A DNA stretch of 57,651 nucleotides from Paludibacteraceae bacterium (GTDB lineage: Bacteria; Bacteroidota; Bacteroidia; Bacteroidales; Paludibacteraceae), in the NCBI GenBank assembly GCA_024400125.1, contig JAKSNG010000010.1, forward strand, positions 1 through 57,651, written 5' to 3'. Made by a program: the position numbers and the translations under genes. Position 1 is the stretch's first letter. Each line of letters opens with the position of its first letter. Positions 52,341-57,651 of this stretch are shown piece after piece. The notes under the pieces were generated by a model. It searched no databases. It was not told the origin of the DNA and saw nothing but the letters and a program-made list of their open reading frames with translations.

Positions 52341-53931
52341 GTCCAAACTTCATACTCCTTCATACATCTTCGAGACCTCATGGGAGGTCTGCAATCGCGT
52401 AGGCGGTATCTATGCTGTTCTCTCTACACGTGCCGCTTCCATGCAGCAAGAACATCCCGATAAAGTCATTTTCTTTGGTCCGGACTTTGGCGCACATAGT
52501 GACATCTATTTTCACGAAGATAAACGTGTGTTGAAGGGTTGGAAATGTCCTCATACTCGTGTCGGTCGTTGGAATATTCCTGGGCAACCCATTGCAGTCC
52601 TCTTAACTTTTGGCCATCTTTGGGAACAAAAGAATGACATCTATGCGTGGGCGTGGAATAAGTTCGGTGTCCAGTCTCATGCTGCTTATGGCGATTACGA
52701 TGAGTCTTCTCTGTTTGGTTACGCCGCAGGACAAGTCATGGAGTCATTATATCAATGGCTTAATAAGTCCTTCAGCGAAGCGGTCCATACTCCTTCAGCG
52801 CAGCGGTCTGTTTTCTGTGCCCATGCCAACGAGTGGCAGACAGCATTTGCGATTTTCTATCTGCGTGACCATTGTCCAGACATCGCTACGCTCTTTACTA
52901 CGCATGCTACGGGCATTGGACGCTCGATTGCTGGTAATGGTAAACCACTATACGACTATTTTGCTGGCTATCACGGTGACCAAATGGCTGCCGAACTGAA
53001 TATGGTCAGTAAGCACTCTGCCGAGAAAATGGCTGCTAAGTGGGCACATTGTTTCACCACAGTCAGCGACATCACAGCACGCGAGTGCGCACAACTGCTT
53101 GACAAACCTGTGGATATTGTGACACCAAACGGTTTTGAACCCGATTTTGTACCAGTAGGAAAAGACTTTACTGCCAAACGTACTGCGGCTCGACAAGCCC
53201 TCTTGTCACTTGCCAAATCGGTTTATGCGGAGCATGATTTTCCTTTTGTGGGAAAGACTACCGAAGGCGCATTCTTAATCGGTATTGCTGGTCGTCTGGA
53301 GTGGAAAAACAAAGGTATAGATGTCTTCATGCAGTCCATGGAACGTTTGGGACAAAAACTGCAAGAATCTCATCCTGCATCTTCTGGAGAAGTGATTGCC
53401 TTCACAATGGTGCCCTATCTTGATCAACCTGTTCAGCGGCATGGGCATGTCACTATCATTTCCATTCCCTACTACTTAGACGGCAAGTCCTTACTCCTTA
53501 CTCCTTCAGCCGAAGGCAATCCATACTCCATACTCCAACCATTCACTTATTACGACTTACTCATAGGTCTCGACCTCACTGTTTTTCCGTCATATTATGA
53601 GCCTTGGGGTTATACGCCGTTGGAGAGTATTGCTTTTCATGTACCGACTATCACAACCGATGTGGCAGGTTTCGGTGCATGGGCAAAGACGCAGGGTATT
53701 GAGCGTCTCGAAGACGGAGTAGCAGTTATCCATCGTACGGATAGCAACCAATCCGAAGCGGTCGAACAAATAGCAGAGGACATTTACCGTTATTTGGCAT
53801 TGCCTAAATCGGTAAAGACCCTCGCTCAAAAATCCGCTGCCGCATTGGCAAAGAAAGCCGAGTGGTCACACTTCTTCGACTTCTACCGCCAAGCATACGA
53901 CTTCGCCCTCCGCAAAGTAAAAGTCTGTTAA
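52333..53931 (+). CDS. Glycogen synthase, GT3-like
   Basis: The 532-residue protein is of the eukaryote-like GT3 type: SWEVCNRVGGIYAVLSTRA at the N terminus, HANEWQTAF, a GRLEWKNKGIDVF segment and TVFPSYYEPWGYTPLES with the catalytic Glu pair. It extends alpha-1,4-glucan from a nucleotide-sugar. It contains two insertions from the short-repeat families: residues about 146-160 (23-bp repeat) and about 385-400 (repeated CCTTACT/CCATACT units). Both seem to lie in surface loops and the frame stays open. Confidence 0.93.
   Translation: MNKSKLHTPSYIFETSWEVCNRVGGIYAVLSTRAASMQQEHPDKVIFFGPDFGAHSDIYFHEDKRVLKGWKCPHTRVGRWNIPGQPIAVLLTFGHLWEQKNDIYAWAWNKFGVQSHAAYGDYDESSLFGYAAGQVMESLYQWLNKSFSEAVHTPSAQRSVFCAHANEWQTAFAIFYLRDHCPDIATLFTTHATGIGRSIAGNGKPLYDYFAGYHGDQMAAELNMVSKHSAEKMAAKWAHCFTTVSDITARECAQLLDKPVDIVTPNGFEPDFVPVGKDFTAKRTAARQALLSLAKSVYAEHDFPFVGKTTEGAFLIGIAGRLEWKNKGIDVFMQSMERLGQKLQESHPASSGEVIAFTMVPYLDQPVQRHGHVTIISIPYYLDGKSLLLTPSAEGNPYSILQPFTYYDLLIGLDLTVFPSYYEPWGYTPLESIAFHVPTITTDVAGFGAWAKTQGIERLEDGVAVIHRTDSNQSEAVEQIAEDIYRYLALPKSVKTLAQKSAAALAKKAEWSHFFDFYRQAYDFALRKVKVC
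52773..52812 (+). repeat. 23-bp repeat inside the glycogen synthase gene
   Basis: Two units begin at 52773 and 52796. Since 23 is not a multiple of three they are read in different frames, giving SFSEAVHTPSAQRS. Confidence 0.88.
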
Positions 53932-53933
53932 AT

Positions 53934-54287
53934 ATGCATAATTTTCATAATTTACAAATATGGATGGATGCTATTGACCTTGCTGATAAGGTTTATGCTA
54001 TAACACAGGGGTTTCCTCTGGAGGAGCGTTATGGTATTTCGTCGCAGATGCAGCGAGCTGCCGTATCTGTATCATCGAATATAGCAGAAGGAGCAGGTCG
54101 AGATAGTGATAAGGATTTTGCCCACTTCCTTAGTATAGCATTAGGTTCTTTATATGAGTTAGAATCGCAAGTAATCATTTCTTTGCGCAGATCTTATTTA
54201 TCCGAAGATGAATTTAAGATTTTATCAAACGAAATAGAGAGTCTTCAAAAACGGATTTTATCATTTAAACAACATATTAAATATTAA
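53934..54287 (+). CDS. Four-helix-bundle protein (23S rRNA intervening-sequence type)
   Basis: The start at 53934, 2 bp after the glycogen synthase stop, gives 117 residues with the family pattern: LQIWMDAIDLADKVYAIT, GISSQMQRAAVSVSSNIAEG and FLSIALGSLYELESQVIIS. The fold is a four-helix bundle, and the role is unknown. Relatives are encoded in rRNA insertions and beside diversity-generating elements, neither seen here. Confidence 0.9.
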   Translation: MHNFHNLQIWMDAIDLADKVYAITQGFPLEERYGISSQMQRAAVSVSSNIAEGAGRDSDKDFAHFLSIALGSLYELESQVIISLRRSYLSEDEFKILSNEIESLQKRILSFKQHIKY

Positions 54288-54332
54288 TTTATTTTATTAT
54301 TAACGGTGAGTATCTTATAGTCCATATTTCTT

Positions 54333-54447
54333 CAGCGAAGCGGTCTATACTCTTTCAGCGAAGCGGTCTATACTCCTTCAGCAAAGCAGTCTATACTCTT
54401 TCAGCGAAGCGGTCTATACTCTTTCAGCGAAGCGGTCTATATTCCAT
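54333..54447 (+). repeat. 23-bp tandem repeat, five units
   Basis: Units begin at 54333, 54356, 54379, 54402 and 54425 (core CAGCGAAGCGGTCTATACTC). They fill most of the 180-bp spacer before the NifU-like gene. No promoter of the usual form is visible there. Confidence 0.92.
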
Positions 54448-54467
54448 ACTCCAATTTATTAACAACT

Positions 54468-55169
54468 ATGGTTTATTCAAAAGAAGTACAGGCTATGTGT
54501 CCTGTAGCTAAAGGTCCTCATCATGGACCAGCTCCCATCCCTGAAGAGGGTAAGTGGGTAAAAGCCAAAGAGATTGCTGACATCTCTGGATTAACTCATG
54601 GTATTGGTTGGTGTGCTCCTCAACAAGGTGCATGCAAACTGACCTTGAATGTAAAGAACGGTATTATTGAAGAGGCTCTCGTTGAGACTATCGGTTGCTC
54701 CGGTATGACTCACTCTGCTGCTATGGCATCTGAGATTTTGCCAGGTAAAACGCTGCTCGAAGCGCTCAACACCGACCTCGTTTGCGATGCTATCAACACC
54801 GCTATGCGTGAACTCTTCCTCCAAATCGTGTATGGTCGTACTCAATCTGCTTTCTCAGAGGGCGGCTTGATGATTGGCGCTGGTTTGGAAGACCTCGGTA
54901 AAGGACTCGTTTCACAAGTGGGAACACTCTTCTCTACCAAGGAGAAGGGTCCTCGTTACCTCCAACTCACCGAAGGTTATATCACCAAAGAGTTCCTCGA
55001 TGAGGATAACGAAATCTGCGGATATGAATATGTTCACATGGGCAAGTTCATGGATGCTATCAAGAAAGGTATGGACGCTAATGAAGCCCTCAAGAGCGTT
55101 ACTGGTACGTATGGTCGTACAACCAAAGAACAGGGTGCTGTTAAATCTATTGACCCAAGAAAGGAGTAA
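54468..55169 (+). CDS. NifU-like iron-sulfur scaffold protein
   Basis: The 233-residue protein resembles NifU_N/IscU with conserved Cys residues C49 (GWCAP), C56 (GACKLTL) and C77 (GCSGMTHS), and a further C11. The pair with a GGGtGRT gene is common in anaerobes. It probably assembles or holds iron-sulfur clusters for a partner. It is 3 bp upstream of the GGGtGRT gene. Confidence 0.85.
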   Translation: MVYSKEVQAMCPVAKGPHHGPAPIPEEGKWVKAKEIADISGLTHGIGWCAPQQGACKLTLNVKNGIIEEALVETIGCSGMTHSAAMASEILPGKTLLEALNTDLVCDAINTAMRELFLQIVYGRTQSAFSEGGLMIGAGLEDLGKGLVSQVGTLFSTKEKGPRYLQLTEGYITKEFLDEDNEICGYEYVHMGKFMDAIKKGMDANEALKSVTGTYGRTTKEQGAVKSIDPRKE

Positions 55170-55172
55170 ACT

Positions 55173-56183
55173 ATGATTCGTCCAGTTAAATTTGAGTCAC
55201 AAGACCGTCGCGAGAAACAGATTCTCGCTGCATTGAATGCTAACGGTATCGCTTCCATCGAAGAAGCTAATCAGATTTGTGAGCAATATGGTCTCGATCC
55301 ATATATGACCTGCGAAGAAACTCAACGTATCTGCTTTGAGAACGCCAAATGGGCATACGTAGTAGGTTCTGCTATCGCTCTGAAAAAAGGTTGCAAAAAT
55401 GCTGCTGACGCTGCCGAGGCTATCGGTATCGGTTTGCAGGCTTTCTGTATTCCTGGTTCTGTGGCTGACGACCGTAAGGTTGGTTTAGGTCACGGTAATT
55501 TGGCTGCTCGTCTGCTTCGTGAAGAGACAGAGTGCTTTGCTTTCTTGGCTGGTCACGAGTCTTTCGCTGCTGCTGAAGGTGCTATCAAAATTGCTGAAAT
55601 GGCTAACAAAGTGCGCCAAAAACCTCTCCGCTGTATCTTGAACGGTCTGGGAAAAGACGCTGCTATGATTATTAGCCGTATCAATGGTTTCACATACGTA
55701 CAAACAGAGTTTGACTACTTCACAGGAGAACTCAAAGAAGTTCGTCGTAAGGCTTATTCCAACGGACCTCGTGCAAAAGTCAACTGCTATGGCGCAGATG
55801 ATGTACGCGAAGGCGTTGCTATCCTTTGGCACGAGAATGTAGATGTTTCCATCACTGGTAACTCTACCAACCCAACTCGTTTCCAACACCCAGTAGCTGG
55901 TACTTATAAGAAAGAGCGTATCTTAGCTGGTAAGCCTTATTTCTCAGTGGCATCTGGTGGCGGTACTGGCCGTACTTTGCACCCAGATAACATGGCTGCA
56001 GGTCCTGCTTCTTACGGTATGACCGATACCATGGGACGTATGCACTCAGACGCTCAGTTCGCTGGTTCATCTTCTGTTCCTGCACACGTTGAGATGATGG
56101 GCTTCCTCGGCATTGGTAACAACCCGATGGTAGGCTGCACCGTTGCTTGCGCAGTAAATGTAGCCCTCGCACTGAATAAGTAA
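55173..56183 (+). CDS. GGGtGRT protein
   Basis: The 336-residue protein carries the name-giving motif SGGGTGRT at about residues 261-268 and several conserved Cys (TCEETQRICFEN, GCTVACAVN). The family is widespread in anaerobes but its function is not established. The gene order with the NifU-like scaffold suggests an iron-sulfur protein. A strong terminator follows. Confidence 0.9.
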   Translation: MIRPVKFESQDRREKQILAALNANGIASIEEANQICEQYGLDPYMTCEETQRICFENAKWAYVVGSAIALKKGCKNAADAAEAIGIGLQAFCIPGSVADDRKVGLGHGNLAARLLREETECFAFLAGHESFAAAEGAIKIAEMANKVRQKPLRCILNGLGKDAAMIISRINGFTYVQTEFDYFTGELKEVRRKAYSNGPRAKVNCYGADDVREGVAILWHENVDVSITGNSTNPTRFQHPVAGTYKKERILAGKPYFSVASGGGTGRTLHPDNMAAGPASYGMTDTMGRMHSDAQFAGSSSVPAHVEMMGFLGIGNNPMVGCTVACAVNVALALNK

Positions 56184-56216
56184 AATATCTATTTATAGCG
56201 AGTTACACTACTCAAA

Positions 56217-56254
56217 CGGCTCTTAATTCTGCAAAGGATTAAGGGCTGTTTTTT
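56217..56254 (+). terminator. Terminator after the GGGtGRT gene
   Basis: CGGCTCTTAAT pairs with ATTAAGGGCTG over 11 bp (two G-U pairs) with a 10-nt loop, followed by six T residues. The remaining stretch to 56494 holds a twofold CTACTTTTTGACCA direct repeat (about 56261 and 56307) and no gene. Confidence 0.93.
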
Positions 56255-56494
56255 GACCTATACGCCTACTTTTTGACCATTTGAAACATACCTATATCAA
56301 ATCAGACTACTTTTTGACCAATAGACCTAAACTTGAACGTCGGAATCCCCTCTATTTATGCGCCTTGACAAAGATTTTAGCCTACTAAATGACTATTACG
56401 CCAAAAATTAAAATTATTAGTGAACTAAATTTATTAGTGAGTTAAACTAACTCTGTGATGAAATAGTAAGTCATGAGACCGCAGCAGATGAGTT

Positions 56495-56944
56495 TCATAA
56501 CGGTACCTGTAAGCAGTCCAAGTAGTGAACCCCAACGCCATTGATTGTGCGGGTGAAGTTTTTTGCGTGACAGATAAATGCCATCCGTTGCCAGAAGGTC
56601 GTTATATCCTTGTCCTCTAATTCACTCGCGGGTTTGTTCATTGCTTCTGGAGTACGCCCTTGGATTCGATGACTTACACGAATCTCTACGGGTTCTAATT
56701 CTCCAAAAATCTCTGTCGCGGCTTTCATCGTTGATTGGATGATTGAGCCATGACTTAAGGTTAGTGTTCCATCCGCAAAGGTTGGAATCACATTTTTCTC
56801 ACTCAATTCCTCAAAGCTAATGCCCTGAGTATTGGATTCGATAAAATTAGGATGTTCTTCGTTGACCATCTCTAATGTTTGTGCTGAGATGACTTGTCCC
56901 CCGATAGGAGCAATAGCCATCTCTGTTTGATTGTTGTTTTCCAT
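56495..56944 (-). pseudogene. N-terminal fragment of a DUF3871 gene
   Basis: The 149-residue frame matches the N-terminal half of DUF3871 proteins (ENNNQTEMAIAP start, FIESNTQ, SHGSIIQ, EIRVSHRIQGRTPEAMNKPA). Full members are about 330 residues. After RTING the match stops. From there the neighbouring frame encodes a hydrophobic stretch (RWGSLLGLLTGTVMKLICCG, then LMTYYFITELV and a stop), so the gene may be fused by deletion to the end of a membrane-protein gene. Confidence 0.7.
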
Positions 56945-56956
56945 CTTGTGTTGAAT

Positions 56957-57085
56957 TTAAATGGGTTTTACTAACTTCTTTTTCTTAAATAGCTTTCTCA
57001 ATTTCTTTCCACCCTTGAAGACAGCGGTTAGCATGTCTAGGATGGTAATGATTAAATCGAGAATTTTGTCTAAATCTTTTTTCAT
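56957..57085 (-). CDS. 42-residue basic peptide
   Basis: The frame opens with MKKDLDKILDLIITILDMLT, an amphipathic/hydrophobic helix, and ends with a very basic segment (KKLRKLFKKKKLVK). Its ATG overlaps the stop of the upstream 57-codon gene by one base and follows a strong Shine-Dalgarno (GGAGGTGA), which is rare in this window and supports a real gene. Function unknown; membrane-active or DNA-binding are both possible. Confidence 0.6.
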   Translation of the reverse strand: MKKDLDKILDLIITILDMLTAVFKGGKKLRKLFKKKKLVKPI

Positions 57086-57258
57086 TACTTCACCTCCTCC
57101 GGCTCATTATCTTCCGGGGTATCAGTAGTAGTGTTAGATTTTCTTTTGTTTCTCCAGTCTTTAAAACGTTGCGCTGCCTCATCAATCAGGACAATAGCAA
57201 GTAGAATCTCGTTAGCCACTGGAAGGCAACGAAGACCATTTAATAAAATTTTCTTCAT
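57085..57258 (-). CDS. 57-residue small protein
   Basis: MKKILLNGLRCLPVANEILL begins a short hydrophobic helix, then a basic region (RFKDWRNKRKSN) and an acidic tail (DTPEDNEPEEVK). It is coupled to the next gene by a one-base overlap. I do not recognise it. The 338 bp between it and the final gene hold no other frame I trust. Confidence 0.55.
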   Translation of the reverse strand: MKKILLNGLRCLPVANEILLAIVLIDEAAQRFKDWRNKRKSNTTTDTPEDNEPEEVK

Positions 57259-57534
57259 AATTTTTTCCTTTCATTTTTAGTTGTTAATATTTAGTTAATT
57301 TGTTTTCATACATATATAAGGCTCTTAAACGAGGACAAAAGGAAGAAAAACGAGCAAAAAGAGGCAAATATTCGTTGATTTGTAAAGAGGAGGAAGAGGA
57401 GGGTAAAAGCCCCCCAAAAAAAATTAAGTTATATTGTGAGCTCATAGCTTTGGAGAGGTGATTATGAAAAATCGCTCTCATGGTGCTTTTTAAAATCATA
57501 ATTCGCTGCCTTATGTATGAAAATTGTAAAAAAA

Positions 57535-57566
57535 TTTGGATTTTCAAGAAAAAAGTATTAATTTTG
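57535..57566 (+). promoter_or_regulatory. Promoter of the last gene
   Basis: TTTG (57535-57538), a 20-bp spacer and TAATTTTG (57559-57566). Confidence 0.8.
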
Positions 57567-57596
57567 CACCCTGAATTGCAATAGATGTTTAATACC

Positions 57597-57651
57597 ATGA
57601 AACAATTTGTGCATATATTTATTTCTTTTTTGGCACTTTCCTTGTTGTCTT
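57597..57651 (+). CDS. Start of a secreted protein (cut by the window end)
   Basis: The first 18 codons, MKQFVHIFISFLALSLLS, are a signal-peptide start. An in-frame ATG at 57585 is an alternative start. Nothing more can be said. Confidence 0.6.
   Translation, partial: MKQFVHIFISFLALSLLS

Noticed and set aside
53862..54287. Longer start at 53862 for the four-helix-bundle protein
   Set aside because: The first 24 residues would be read inside glycogen synthase and are not of the family; MHNFHNLQIW at 53934 is.
57405..57425. Hairpin GGG-TAAAAG-CCC near a run of C and A
   Set aside because: The stem is only 3 bp and is probably fortuitous.

Overview
The window comes from a Bacteroidota (Bacteroidales-type) chromosome. 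The evidence is a SusC/SusD pair, two proteins with tails resembling type IX secretion (T9SS) sorting signals, SLC45-type sugar transport, ORF6N and DUF3871 proteins, and at least sixteen promoters of the Bacteroidetes form (TTTG, about 20 bp spacer, TAnnTTTG) with few Shine-Dalgarno sites. The species cannot be named from the sequence.

Layout. 1-1980: a DnaQ-like exonuclease and dnaN (minus strand). 2278-5395: an island of small toxin-antitoxin-like modules on the minus strand (DUF6922, YafQ with antitoxin, DUF4160/DUF2442-HTH, HicAB, plus broken copies), most with their own promoter, several with an inverted repeat in the promoter spacer, three sharing one hairpin. 5490-12998: a 2502-residue secreted multidomain protein. 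13043-15300: a PIN toxin pair and two ORF6N proteins with duplicated promoters or leaders. 15773-19705: mutS2, an outer-membrane-type protein and a lipoprotein phosphoesterase (plus). 19702-21489: a BspA-type leucine-rich repeat protein (minus). 21647-23946: a secreted tyrosine-phosphatase-like protein and a glycosyltransferase (plus). 23959-41023: about 17 kb of tightly packed, often overlapping minus-strand genes, reading recQ, rimO, HU, HU-TM-LysM, uvrA, ABC-F, then a surface-glycan set (deacetylase-like, GT4, GT2, membrane protein, methyltransferase, cysteine-desulfidase-like, flippase). 41186-48591: a sugar transporter, SusC, SusD and a surface lipoprotein, ended by a strong terminator. 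48865-50433: an AbiE toxin-antitoxin pair. 50664-53931: a C69 peptidase and glycogen synthase. 53934-56254: a four-helix-bundle protein, a NifU-like scaffold and a GGGtGRT protein. 56495-57258: a truncated DUF3871 gene with two coupled tiny genes. 57597 onward: the start of another secreted protein.

Two themes stand out. First, the toxin-antitoxin-like genes behave like cassettes: promoter or leader copies flank single modules, and operators lie inside promoter spacers. Second, short tandem repeats with unit lengths of 7, 8, 11, 15 and 23 bp are scattered through spacers and also lie inside genes (rimO, the HU-LysM gene, the 3' end of uvrA, glycogen synthase). In rimO the unit is 11 bp, so a change of one copy would shift the frame. 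The HU-TM-LysM protein, which by sequence could tie the nucleoid to the cell wall, is the most striking single gene.
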